64,000 nt of DNA. Origin: JADJPF01 sp964492845 (lineage in GTDB: Bacteria; Acidobacteriota; Blastocatellia; Chloracidobacteriales; JADJPF01). The DNA is taken from the NCBI GenBank assembly GCA_964492845.1, contig CAZBMZ010000013.1, positions 1-64,000 of the forward strand, given 5' to 3'. This document shows positions 43,688 through 52,567 of the stretch, piece by piece. The translations under genes were made by a program, and so were the position numbers. The notes beneath the pieces were generated by a model, which was not told where the DNA came from, searched no databases, and saw only the letters and a list, made by a program, of their open reading frames with translations. The stretch's first letter is position 1, and each line of letters begins with the position of its first letter.

Positions 43688-45877
43688 TTAGCGAAATAGT
43701 CCTTCAACAAAACCTATTTCATAAGCCATAAATAATCCACAACTAAAGCTAAATAATCCAGCTAAAGCTCTTACTACTAAATTCATTTGAGTAAAACGAT
43801 TAGTAGTAAAATGAATTGGTAAGCTAATTAGTATACTCATCAACAACATTCCACCTATTGAACCAATACCAAAAATTACAATATAAGCTAGTCCAACTAA
43901 TGCTGACTTGGTTGTCCCAACAACTAAAACCATAAGCGCAGCACTTCCAGCTAAACCATGTATCATACCAACTACTATTGGACGAGAACTAAAAGCTGAT
44001 TTTTTATTAGATGATGACGTAGGGTCTGATAACTCTTCACTTGAAAAAGATTTTCTATCATTTAATAGTTTATAAATAGAATTTACTCCTAAAACTACAA
44101 GCATTATTGCTACACCAAATTCTAGTCCAAGAGCAACTCTTTCTGGTATTTCAACTTTTAGTAAAATAACTAGTAACCCTGCTAGCAGTAGTGAAACTGT
44201 ATGACCAGCACCCCATAAAACTCCTACAAGAGAGGACTTAAATAAGTTTTTATACTCGCTAACAATTGCTGATACAGCAGCAACATGATCAGCTTCAATA
44301 GCATGTTTAAGACCTAAGATAAAACCTAAACTAATTATAGGAACAAATGAAAGCCAAGCAGTTTTTATATCAGAAGGGGAGAGTGAAAAATTGCTATTTT
44401 GACCTAGGGATTGAAAGCAAATACCTACGCCAAGCACAGTAATAATAAAAGCACTAATAACAGGTAAAGCATTTATTAAGCGTTGGTTAGAAAATGTTGG
44501 GCGGTCAATAAAACGTTTTGCATAAATAAAAAGTAGTCCAATAAGACTTAAAACACTAGCTAAACCAATACTAAAAGAAACTACTAGTAATAAACCGTAA
44601 CCTACACGATTTAATGATATTGCTGCAAGTAGCACAACTAAAGCAGATGGACAAGGTAAAAGCCCTCCAGAAACACCTAAAGCCAGCAAATTTTTCCAAG
44701 TTATTTCCGAGCCGTCTTTATTTATTGGTAAATGAGAATGTTTTACACCATCATGAGAATGTGAAAAACCCTCATTATTTTCTTTTCCATCATGTGAATG
44801 GATTGGAAGTTGTAAACCTAAAACGGCAGAAAGCCGATTTATAAATAAGCTTAAACCTATAGCAATAACAATTACTCCTGAAGTAAAACTTAGTAGAGGA
44901 AAGATTTTTTCTGGAACAATATATTTTGCTGCAAAAAGAGTAATTAGACCTAAGATAAATACTCCTAATGTATGAGTAACTGTAACTGTTAAACCAAGGA
45001 AAAGTGCGTGTTTAATTGTGCCTCGAGAACCAATTAAATATGCTCCAACAATGGTTTTTCCATGACCTGGAGAAAGAGCATGAAAACCACCTAAAGCTAG
45101 AGCAATAAATAAACCTAAAATTGCAGTGCCTAAAGTTAAATTTGGAATGGCAATTAGCTCTGTTAAAGGGTCTGAAGTTTGCGCACTAGGTCGGCCCTCC
45201 CGAGTAAGAAGGGGTGAAGAATCAGCAGGAATAAGACCTTTAATAAAAAATAAAGTTGCACTACGTTCATTAAGAGGAGCAAATAACATATTTTCAGGGT
45301 AGGCTTTAAGCTCATCTGTTATTGAATTACCAAAAACCGTGCTGTTAAAAATACTTACTCCTGATGCTGGTTTAACAAAAATTTCATGCCATCCATTACG
45401 CTCTTGATGATTGGTGTCTAGAAAATCTAATTGGTAGGGTTGGTTAATGGCTAATGAGTCTAATTTAGCTTCAAAGTCACACTCTACGCGCAATGTTGAA
45501 AGCCCACCTGCACCAGCAGGAAGCGAAATATTTTTATTAACTAATTTAAGTTCTAAAGGGGTTTGATTTAATCTTAGAGCTAATTTTTCTTTATATTCTA
45601 AAGCAATTTTTTCTAAATAAATTTCTAATTCTTTTTGATCAGGTGAGCGATCTCCATTTGTATCAAGTAGTTGTATTTCTTGAAGTGCTGGAATTTCAGC
45701 CATATCAACTACATAGCGTAAGGAGATACTTTCTGAAGTAACTTCAATTTTAGCAAAATGGTTGACAGTAAAATTGCCTAATGGATGTGCGAGGGTTATT
45801 ATTGCGGAGCTAGAAATTATAATTATTATAAGTAACAATACCAGTAATTTATTAATTGAACCTAGCAGCTTACGCAT
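43688..45877 (-). CDS. Nickel/cobalt transporter with two transport modules
   Basis: This 729-residue protein has a signal-like N-terminus. A periplasmic domain starts HPLGNFTVNHF and contains an EF-hand-like calcium loop (D72 to E83, DTNGDRSPDQKE). A NicO/RcnA-type membrane module carries HALSPGHGKT (266-275). A His/Asp-rich loop (about 360-382) and further spans follow, and then a second module starts with GLKHAIEADHVAAV (H525 to H531), like the HX4DH motif of NiCoT permeases. Two transporter-like halves in one chain are unusual. Nickel or cobalt is inferred from the families. Direction of transport is not clear. Confidence 0.8.
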   Translation of the reverse strand: MRKLLGSINKLLVLLLIIIIISSSAIITLAHPLGNFTVNHFAKIEVTSESISLRYVVDMAEIPALQEIQLLDTNGDRSPDQKELEIYLEKIALEYKEKLALRLNQTPLELKLVNKNISLPAGAGGLSTLRVECDFEAKLDSLAINQPYQLDFLDTNHQERNGWHEIFVKPASGVSIFNSTVFGNSITDELKAYPENMLFAPLNERSATLFFIKGLIPADSSPLLTREGRPSAQTSDPLTELIAIPNLTLGTAILGLFIALALGGFHALSPGHGKTIVGAYLIGSRGTIKHALFLGLTVTVTHTLGVFILGLITLFAAKYIVPEKIFPLLSFTSGVIVIAIGLSLFINRLSAVLGLQLPIHSHDGKENNEGFSHSHDGVKHSHLPINKDGSEITWKNLLALGVSGGLLPCPSALVVLLAAISLNRVGYGLLLVVSFSIGLASVLSLIGLLFIYAKRFIDRPTFSNQRLINALPVISAFIITVLGVGICFQSLGQNSNFSLSPSDIKTAWLSFVPIISLGFILGLKHAIEADHVAAVSAIVSEYKNLFKSSLVGVLWGAGHTVSLLLAGLLVILLKVEIPERVALGLEFGVAIMLVVLGVNSIYKLLNDRKSFSSEELSDPTSSSNKKSAFSSRPIVVGMIHGLAGSAALMVLVVGTTKSALVGLAYIVIFGIGSIGGMLLMSILISLPIHFTTNRFTQMNLVVRALAGLFSFSCGLFMAYEIGFVEGLFR

Positions 45878-45960
45878 TATATTAATACTCCAATAAAAAA
45901 TATATCTTTATAAAAATCAGGTAAATAGCAATATTTTTTTTACTATATGAAAGGTAAAGT

Positions 45961-47430
45961 TTGCTTGAATCAAAGAGTAAAATCAAGCAAGATACTAGCA
46001 TGTTAGACAAACTTCATGAAGAATGTGGCGTTTTTGGTATCTGGAATCATCCAGATGCGGCTCATTTAACCTACTTAGGTCTTTATGCCCTACAACATCG
46101 AGGCCAAGAATCTGCTGGTATTGTTGCTTCAGATGGTAATTTACTACGTGCTGAAAAAGGCATGGGATATGTCAACGAGGTATTTAAAGAGACTCAAATG
46201 AGTCATTTACCTGGACAAGCTAGCATTGGGCATGTTCGCTACTCTACAGCAGGCGAAGTGTCAATTCGTGAAGCGCAACCCTTACTTATTAATTATCATC
46301 GTGGTCAACTAGCAGTTTGTCATAATGGTAACTTACCTTTTGCCAACAGTTTACGAGAAGAGTTAGAAGCACAAGGAGCTATTTTTTCTTCCACTAGTGA
46401 CACAGAAGTAGTTTTACATGGAATTGCTCGTTCACGTTCAAGTAGCCTTTATGAAGCAATAGTTGATACTTTTTCAACTATTGAAGGGGCTTACTCAATG
46501 CTATTTCTTACTACAGATAGCTTAATAGCTATTCGTGATCCAAGAGGTTTTAGACCGCTGTCATTAGGAAGATTAGCTAATAGTTATGTAATTGCTTCAG
46601 AAACCTGTGCTTTTGATTTAATTGGCGCAGAACATATTAGAGATATAGAACCAGGGGAAATAGTTATAATTAATGAAGATGGACTAAATAGCTTTTTTCC
46701 TTTTCCTAGAAAACCTTCGGCAATGTGTATTTTTGAGCATGTATATTTTTCCCGCCCAGATAGCATAGTCTTTGGTCAAAGTGTCAATAAAAGTCGTCAT
46801 AAAATGGGTCGTCAACTAGCCTTAGAACATCCTGTAGCAGCAGATATTGTTGTTCCAATCCCTGATTCAGGTACAGCAGCAGCAATTGGTTTTGCTGCTC
46901 AAGCTGGAATTTCCTTTAGATTTGGGTTAGTACGTAATCATTATATTGGACGTACTTTTATACAGCCTCAGCAATCTATCAGAAATTTTGGAGTAAGAGT
47001 TAAACTTAACCCTGTGAGAGATTTAATAGAGGGACGACGAGTAGTTTTAATTGATGATTCTATTGTACGTGGAACAACTAGCCAAAAAATTGTTGCAATG
47101 CTACGTCAAGTTGGAGCAAAAGAAGTTCATATGCGTATTAGTTGCCCACCAACCATTGCACCTTGTTATTATGGGGTTGATACTCCTAGCCGAGAAGAAT
47201 TAATTGCTGCACATCAAAGTGTTAAGGAAATTTGCCAGTTTATTGGAGCAGATAGCCTTGGATATTTAAGTATTGAAGGCTTATTGGCTGCTTGTGGTGA
47301 AGAAGCAACAAAACCAGTATTTTGTACTGCTTGCTATACTAATAAATACCCAATAGAAGTTACAGCATCTAGTAAACAACTTTGCTCAGTTGTTGACATT
47401 AATAAAAATGTACTAGCCGTTAGTAAGTAA
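45961..47430 (+). CDS. purF: Amidophosphoribosyltransferase
   Basis: This enzyme catalyses the first committed step of purine synthesis, making 5-phosphoribosylamine from PRPP and glutamine. The glutaminase nucleophile C22 in EECGVFG would be exposed by propeptide removal. The PRTase domain has VVLIDDSIVRGTT. Cysteines in AMCIFEHVYF and FCTACYTNKYP match the [4Fe-4S] ligands of the Bacillus-type enzyme. I keep TTG 45961 as start because AAGG lies 6 bases upstream; an in-frame ATG at 46000 would leave only 8 residues before C22. No other pur gene is adjacent. Confidence 0.96.
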   Translation: MLESKSKIKQDTSMLDKLHEECGVFGIWNHPDAAHLTYLGLYALQHRGQESAGIVASDGNLLRAEKGMGYVNEVFKETQMSHLPGQASIGHVRYSTAGEVSIREAQPLLINYHRGQLAVCHNGNLPFANSLREELEAQGAIFSSTSDTEVVLHGIARSRSSSLYEAIVDTFSTIEGAYSMLFLTTDSLIAIRDPRGFRPLSLGRLANSYVIASETCAFDLIGAEHIRDIEPGEIVIINEDGLNSFFPFPRKPSAMCIFEHVYFSRPDSIVFGQSVNKSRHKMGRQLALEHPVAADIVVPIPDSGTAAAIGFAAQAGISFRFGLVRNHYIGRTFIQPQQSIRNFGVRVKLNPVRDLIEGRRVVLIDDSIVRGTTSQKIVAMLRQVGAKEVHMRISCPPTIAPCYYGVDTPSREELIAAHQSVKEICQFIGADSLGYLSIEGLLAACGEEATKPVFCTACYTNKYPIEVTASSKQLCSVVDINKNVLAVSK

Positions 47431-47467
47431 TTAAGATAGTTCTGGAATAAAATACAGTAAAACTGTT

Positions 47468-47513
47468 TAGCCCTGTTAAGGGCTACTGATAATAGCCCAG
47501 TCATGCCAGGGCT
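47468..47513. repeat. Two-hairpin dispersed repeat, copy 1
   Basis: TAGCCCT-GTTA-AGGGCTA (47468-47485) is followed by AGCCC-N10-GGGCT (47494-47513). Read on the minus strand this has the same order as a second copy near 52.5 kb, and the two share the core GACTGGGCTATTA. It lies after purF and could also terminate transcription, although it has no U-run. Confidence 0.6.
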
Positions 47514-47536
47514 GAGCTAAAATAGGGTGTAACTTT

Positions 47537-48544
47537 ATGATAATAAAGAAAGATGGATTTTCTCCTCGTATTTTTGTCTTACTATTTTCATTAGTCCTAT
47601 TATTAACTACACAACTCTTTACTGCTTGTAAGATAGAACCACCAGACAAGCCCACTAAAGATAAAACTGATAAACCAAAAGATGATGATACAGGCAAAAA
47701 TACTTTAGGGGATAAACAGCTAAAAATTCATATGCTAGATATTGGTCAAGGTGACAGCATATTAATTGTTACTCCAGAAAAAAAGGCTGTGCTTGTTGAT
47801 GCAGGACTCGTTAAAGCAGGGGATAAAGTTATTGAAACACTAGAAAAATATGGTATTTCACAAATTGATTTAATGGTTGCAACTCATCCACATGCTGACC
47901 ATATTGGAGGAATGCCTAAAGTATTAAAAGCTGTTCCAGTAAAAGCTTTTCTTGATAGTGGACAAGAACATCCTACAGCAACTTATGAAAAATTACTTAC
48001 TACAGTAAAGGAAGAAGTTGGTAAATTAACTGTTGCTCGTGCTGGTCAAAACTTTGAACTAGATTCAGGAATTAAAATAAAAATCTTAGGCCCATCTAAA
48101 CCATTGCTGGAAAAAGTAAGTGGTAGTATTGAAAATGCTAATTCTGTAATTATGATGCTCTCTTATGGTGATTTCCGTATGATTTTTACTGGTGATAGCG
48201 AAGACGAGACAGAAGAAAGACTGCTAGAAAAGAACTTTGACTTAAAAGCTCAAGTTCTAAAAGTTGCTCATCATGGTTCACAATATGCTTCTAGCGATGA
48301 GTTTTTAGAAAAAGTCTCTCCAGAAGTTGCTCTTATTTCTTGTGGTGAAGATAATAATTATGGTCATCCCTCACCACCAACACTAGAAAAATTTAAGAAA
48401 GCCAAAGTTAAAGTTTATAGAACTGACCTTCAAGGTGAAATCACTGTAATTTCTGATGGTAAAAATTATCAAGTAAAAACTGATCATAAAGCTACTGGCG
48501 ATCTTTGGGCCGGTCGTACTTCATCAAGATCTAAATCTGAATAA
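47537..48544 (+). CDS. ComEC/Rec2-like metallo-beta-lactamase-fold lipoprotein
   Basis: This 335-residue protein has a hydrophobic N-terminus with a lipobox-like LFTAC (about 27-31). A Lys/Asp/Thr linker follows, then a metallo-beta-lactamase domain: MLDIGQGDSILI, VDAG, THPHADHIGG, FTGDSE, VAHHGSQYASS. This is the ComEC C-terminal nuclease-like subfamily, as a free-standing secreted hydrolase. Possible substrates are extracellular nucleic acids or phosphodiesters, inferred from relatives. It is followed at 12 bases by a small secreted protein gene. Confidence 0.87.
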   Translation: MIIKKDGFSPRIFVLLFSLVLLLTTQLFTACKIEPPDKPTKDKTDKPKDDDTGKNTLGDKQLKIHMLDIGQGDSILIVTPEKKAVLVDAGLVKAGDKVIETLEKYGISQIDLMVATHPHADHIGGMPKVLKAVPVKAFLDSGQEHPTATYEKLLTTVKEEVGKLTVARAGQNFELDSGIKIKILGPSKPLLEKVSGSIENANSVIMMLSYGDFRMIFTGDSEDETEERLLEKNFDLKAQVLKVAHHGSQYASSDEFLEKVSPEVALISCGEDNNYGHPSPPTLEKFKKAKVKVYRTDLQGEITVISDGKNYQVKTDHKATGDLWAGRTSSRSKSE

Positions 48545-48556
48545 ATAAAAGGTTTT

Positions 48557-49081
48557 ATGAAATTTATATTTTCTTTAATCCTTACACTAACTTTCTTTAT
48601 TCCAATTATTGGACAAGAACCAATTGATAGCATTTATACGGACACTGCATCTGATAAATGTAAAACTATAAAATTTGATGAAGAATCATCATATTCTGAG
48701 CAGCTTTGTCCGGGCGTGGCAGGTTATAAACTTAAGGTTATTGAAGGAGATTTAAGAGTAACAATTGTTGTTATAGACCCAAAAGGCAAAGAATATGATT
48801 TAAGAATGCCAGAAGTCCTTGGTGCAGGCTTTAGCAATATTGGTCAGAAAGCAGAGTGGCGAGTAAAAAAACAAAACAATCAAATAATTCCTGTAGCATT
48901 AATAGTACGTTTTGATGTGATTGAAAATCCAGAGGAGTATAATAAATCTACTTCATTTTTAACCATAACGAAAATTACTAATAATAGTATTTGTATTGTA
49001 GATAAAGTGCGACCAAACAAAGATCAAAACCTACAAGCTAGAAAAATAGCAGACCTTGCACAATCAAAGGGCTGTTTATAA
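48557..49081 (+). CDS. Secreted hypothetical protein
   Basis: I do not recognise this 174-residue protein. It has a clear signal peptide (to about residue 19, FIPIIGQ). The mature part looks beta-rich, with four cysteines (in DKCKT, QLCPG, SICIV and the C-terminal KGCL) that could form two disulfides. It follows the metallo-beta-lactamase-fold lipoprotein by 12 bases and is probably co-expressed with it. Function is unknown. Confidence 0.75.
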   Translation: MKFIFSLILTLTFFIPIIGQEPIDSIYTDTASDKCKTIKFDEESSYSEQLCPGVAGYKLKVIEGDLRVTIVVIDPKGKEYDLRMPEVLGAGFSNIGQKAEWRVKKQNNQIIPVALIVRFDVIENPEEYNKSTSFLTITKITNNSICIVDKVRPNKDQNLQARKIADLAQSKGCL

Positions 49082-49103
49082 AAATAAACACAATCTTTAA
49101 ATT

Positions 49104-49727
49104 ATGCTAAATAAAACAGGTGCATTAACAGAAATTGCTTATCCAAGACCTCCTTGGCAACTAGGCGGAGAGTCCTGGGTAGGAGTGTTTAAGTCACCTG
49201 GTGCAGCTAATGTTCCTATTCCTCTTAAACCACTTGTTAGTCCTCATTACTTAGTTGTAGCAATTATTCGTTATTTATATGGCACACTTACTTATGATGA
49301 AATGATTATTGGCTCAATTGCTCGTTATGGTTGGCGGATAGGTCTTTATGTCCATCATATTTGGGTAGATGATATTTCTTCTATGTGGGGTGGGCGTAAA
49401 ATTTGGGGACTTAATAAAGAAATGGCTAACTTTTCTTGGGATAGAAACACAGTTCAAGTTAGCGATGAGTTAGGTGTAATTGCTAGTGTAAGTGTTGATA
49501 AAGAAAAAAGTTCATTGCCAGCTATTTGGCTACCTGTACCTAGTTTTGGGCATTTAGATGAACGATGGCTTTTTACTTTAGGTAGCATTAAAGCTAATTT
49601 AGGTCGTGCAGGTATGGAAATAAACGAATGGTCAACTCGCTTTCCTTATCAAGCTTTAGGTCGTCCAAGTTTTAGCATTGCTGGCAAGCCTTTTGATATG
49701 ACCTTTGTTGCTCCTAAAGAATTGTAG
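49104..49727 (+). CDS. Acetoacetate-decarboxylase-family protein
   Basis: This 207-residue protein fits the ADC superfamily. It shows the YDEMIIGS strand, VHHIWVDDISSMWGGRKIWGLNKEMANF with the Schiff-base lysine position likely K105, and a C-terminal strand ending in FDMTFVAP. True acetoacetate decarboxylases have Glu-Tyr-Gly-Phe-Pro-Lys at the lysine loop; here it is IWGLNK. The substrate may therefore differ, since many family members are aldolase- or dehydratase-like or uncharacterised. It converges on the diguanylate cyclase gene with 2 bases between stops. Confidence 0.75.
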   Translation: MLNKTGALTEIAYPRPPWQLGGESWVGVFKSPGAANVPIPLKPLVSPHYLVVAIIRYLYGTLTYDEMIIGSIARYGWRIGLYVHHIWVDDISSMWGGRKIWGLNKEMANFSWDRNTVQVSDELGVIASVSVDKEKSSLPAIWLPVPSFGHLDERWLFTLGSIKANLGRAGMEINEWSTRFPYQALGRPSFSIAGKPFDMTFVAPKEL

Positions 49728-49729
49728 AA

Positions 49730-51049
49730 TTACTTATAAAAACCAAACCCATTTTTGCCAGCTTCCTTAATTTCATACATCGCCTTATCTGCGTTTTTAA
49801 TTAATATTTCTGGGTCACGTCCATGAAGAGGAAAAATGCTAATCCCAATACTTGCACCAATTAACAGTTTTTTCCCTTCTATTGCAAAAGGTGTTGATAA
49901 TGTATGAACAACTTTTTGGGCAACCCTAGCTGCATCTTCTAAAGAGAAAATATCTTCTAAAACTACAATAAATTCATCTCCTCCTATTCTAGCTACAGTA
50001 TCTTCCTCACGTACACAACCTTTAAGACGTTCTGCTACAGCTTGAAGCAGTAAATCCCCAATCTTATGCCCATGTAGATCGTTTATTGGCTTAAAGCGAT
50101 CTAAATCAATGAAAACTACTGCAACTAAAGACTCATTACGGATTCCTTTTAGTAAAGCTTGTTTAAGACGATCTTTAAGTAAGATTCTATTAGGCAATCC
50201 CGTTAGTGCATCATGATGAGCCATATAAATTAAGTGGCGTTCTGCTAATTTAACGGTTGTGATATCTGAAAAAATAGCTACATAGTTAGTAACACGCCCT
50301 TTTTCATCCTTAATTGTACTAATGGTTAACCATTCTGGGTAAATTTCGCCATTTTTTCTACGGTTCCAGATCTCTCCTTGCCATTCTCCCTTAGCATTAA
50401 TTGCCTGCCAAAGGTTATTATAAAAAGAAGCATCATGACGGCCAGACTGTAGAAAACGAGGATTTCTCCCTACTACTTCTGCTTCTGTATAACCGGTAAT
50501 AGTTGTAAATGCTGGATTTATTTTTTGAATAATATTATTAGAATCTGAAATTAAAATAGCTTCTTGTGTACACTGAAAAACTTTAGCAAACATCTCTAAT
50601 GTCTTTTCTGCCTGTTTTATATCTGAAATATCTCGAACAATAGTAGAAAAAAATTCTATTTTTTCTTCCTTATCTTTATGAGCAATAATTACTTGTGAGA
50701 CAGGTATTTCTACTTGAGTATGATAAGAAGTAATAGTAGTTTCGCCACTCCAAACACCTTCCCCCATTGCTATAGGTATAGCCTCTAGTAAAATTAGATT
50801 ACGTTGTTGTTCTGGATAAATATTTATTAGAGGAAAAGAAGAGCTTTCGTTAATTGGATTAATACCTAATAATTTTTGTCCTGCACGATTAAGATGAGTT
50901 ATTTTCCCATTGACATCAAAAGTTGCTACTAAATCTGTAGTAGCATCAAAAATAGAGGCTAGTTTAAGGTAATGATTATTGTCTTCTGTTGGGGTAGTGT
51001 TAATTGTTGGCCTAGGAAAAAAGGCAGATTTACGTAAAATTTCTTTCAT
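49730..51049 (-). CDS. PAS-PAS-GGDEF diguanylate cyclase
   Basis: This 439-residue cytosolic protein has two PAS domains (about 25-145 and 150-270; the second has NPAFTTITGYTEAEVVGRNPRFLQSG and a PAC motif). A GGDEF domain (about 275-439) follows, with DLDRFKPIND, an intact GGDEF active site, and an RxxD inhibitory site (REED) five residues before it. It should make c-di-GMP from two GTP in response to a signal sensed by PAS. It is divergent from a PilZ gene about 390 bases away, a natural c-di-GMP receptor. Confidence 0.94.
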   Translation of the reverse strand: MKEILRKSAFFPRPTINTTPTEDNNHYLKLASIFDATTDLVATFDVNGKITHLNRAGQKLLGINPINESSSFPLINIYPEQQRNLILLEAIPIAMGEGVWSGETTITSYHTQVEIPVSQVIIAHKDKEEKIEFFSTIVRDISDIKQAEKTLEMFAKVFQCTQEAILISDSNNIIQKINPAFTTITGYTEAEVVGRNPRFLQSGRHDASFYNNLWQAINAKGEWQGEIWNRRKNGEIYPEWLTISTIKDEKGRVTNYVAIFSDITTVKLAERHLIYMAHHDALTGLPNRILLKDRLKQALLKGIRNESLVAVVFIDLDRFKPINDLHGHKIGDLLLQAVAERLKGCVREEDTVARIGGDEFIVVLEDIFSLEDAARVAQKVVHTLSTPFAIEGKKLLIGASIGISIFPLHGRDPEILIKNADKAMYEIKEAGKNGFGFYK

Positions 51050-51442
51050 GTTTCTCCCTCCTCTAAGTTTTATTTCTTTAAAGCAAGGCTTAGACCATTT
51101 TTGTGAGTAAATCTAGGAAAGGGCTTATTTTTATAAATGTGACTTAAATATAACAATATCATACTGGTTTTTCAATAAATTACCCAGACTTAAAATCTTC
51201 TTAATGGTTACTATTCCAAAGTAGTTTAATGAGAAAAATTTCTCTCTTCAAACTTTGTTTATTAAATTTTATGTGTAGAAATCCTCAAGAATTAGCATAA
51301 AAACTTTGCTGCAATTTATAAAATATAGTAAATAAAAGGTTTATAAAAATTTTTATTTTAATAAATGTTTTTGGAACAAAATATGCAAAAAGAATAAGCA
51401 AATCCGCTAGAAAATTAAAAGTTAAAAGTTTAGGAGGTAGTT
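51050..51442. other. Divergent spacer between GGDEF and PilZ genes
   Basis: This 393-base AT-rich region must carry promoters for the diguanylate cyclase (minus) and the PilZ gene (plus). I found a strong GGAGG ribosome site for PilZ at its right end. I found no convincing -35/-10 pair, hairpin or small gene. Confidence 0.5.
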
Positions 51443-51763
51443 ATGATTACAATGGCAAAACCTACAAATAATTGTGAACACCGGCAAAAACCCCGTTTTG
51501 CAGCGCAACAATTTATTCGTTTACAAGTTATGGATGATGAAGAAAATGAAAGCATTTTAGCTCTTACTAAAGATATTAGTGATGAAGGCGTAGCAATATT
51601 AACTTATTTTCCTTTACCTGTCGGAACTCAAGTAAAAATTGTTAGAGATAATGACACTATTGCTTGTGCTGAAGTAGCAGATTGGGAATGGGATTATGAT
51701 TGTGATATGGCAAGAATAGGTTTACAAGTTCTAGATAAATCTTGTATTTGGCCTATTAATTAA
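51443..51763 (+). CDS. PilZ-domain protein (c-di-GMP receptor)
   Basis: This 106-residue single PilZ domain has the c-di-GMP-binding RxxxR (R14-QKP-R18) and DxSxxG (D44-I-S46-DE-G49) motifs. It ends after a typical beta-barrel with LARIGLQVLD-like sequence. It would bind c-di-GMP and act through protein contacts. Its pairing with the divergent GGDEF gene suggests a local signalling link. The ATG has TAGGAGG 7 bases upstream. A second ATG three codons later is possible. Confidence 0.85.
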   Translation: MITMAKPTNNCEHRQKPRFAAQQFIRLQVMDDEENESILALTKDISDEGVAILTYFPLPVGTQVKIVRDNDTIACAEVADWEWDYDCDMARIGLQVLDKSCIWPIN

Positions 51764-51839
51764 ATTCTATAATCTTAATAACTTAATAATAAGTAAGTAT
51801 TTTTGATTATAGCAATTTATTTATAGACAGTTAATTTAG

Positions 51840-52319
51840 TTATTTTTCCCTTAAAACATAATTTGATGTTCCACAATAAAGGCAAGATTCAAAAATTCCA
51901 GGTGGATGAATTCTAATGACAGCTTGATTACAATGCCAACATTGCCATTTTCTTAGGGGTAGAGGTGTAGTTTCTAAAGCCTTAAAAAGCTCTTCTTCTG
52001 TGTATTGATTAGACAGTTCGTTTGTTGTTCGCCATTCAATAGAACGGTCAATAATTCGCCAAACGTGTTGTACAGTATGACAACGTAAGCAACAACGTTC
52101 CCAACGGGAGTTATACCATTTATGAAACCCTACTCGGCAAAGTAGCAAGGATAAACTACTGCTATTTTCTTGAGTAAGATTAATAGGAGTAAAATTAAGA
52201 GCTTTTCTTTCCATTTCGCTACAACGTTGGCAATAATTATGATTTGGATCAAAGTAGTCTGCTTGATGGCAAATTTCGCAGCGTGTTGGGAGAGTTTGAT
52301 TTTTAACAGCTATGCTCAT
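51840..52319 (-). CDS. Zinc-ribbon protein of unknown function
   Basis: This 159-residue soluble protein is built around paired CxxC motifs: CEIC with YCQRC near the N-terminus (14-33), CCLRC in the middle (around 77), and CWHC with CLYC at the C-terminus. That suggests two or three zinc ribbons. An HKWYNSRW stretch lies before the middle motif. The N-terminal ribbon is very close to that of the membrane protein at the right end of the window. GGAGG precedes the ATG. Nucleic-acid or protein binding is a guess. Confidence 0.75.
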   Translation of the reverse strand: MSIAVKNQTLPTRCEICHQADYFDPNHNYCQRCSEMERKALNFTPINLTQENSSSLSLLLCRVGFHKWYNSRWERCCLRCHTVQHVWRIIDRSIEWRTTNELSNQYTEEELFKALETTPLPLRKWQCWHCNQAVIRIHPPGIFESCLYCGTSNYVLREK

Positions 52320-52481
52320 AATAACCTCCTAAAGATTCCTAGCAAGTATTAAGCCATATTAGTAAATTACTGAAATAATTAAAGATAACAATTATTGAAA
52401 AGTAAAAATTGTTATAATTTTGAAACGTTTTATTCCCAGAACCGGACACTAAAACTAAGCATCAATTAAGCTCAGCGATTA

Positions 52482-52530
52482 AGCCCAGCCATAAATGACT
52501 GGGCTATTAACAAATGCCACTGACGTGGCA
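52482..52530. repeat. Two-hairpin dispersed repeat, copy 2
   Basis: AGCCCAG (52482-52488) pairs with CTGGGCT (52499-52505), with inner CAT/ATG pairing. Nine bases later TGCCAC-TGAC-GTGGCA (52515-52530) forms a second hairpin. The layout and the core GACTGGGCTATTA match the inverted copy near 47.5 kb. Similar two-hairpin intergenic repeats occur in many bacteria. The flanking 52320-52481 shows no gene. Confidence 0.6.
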
Positions 52531-52567
52531 GGGAAGTAGAAATAAGAAAAAGTCTTTCTTAATTTAG

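Noticed and set aside
44614..44844. Antisense open frame with His/Asn-rich peptide opposite the transporter loop
   Set aside because: It is a shadow of the His-rich loop codons of the transporter gene.
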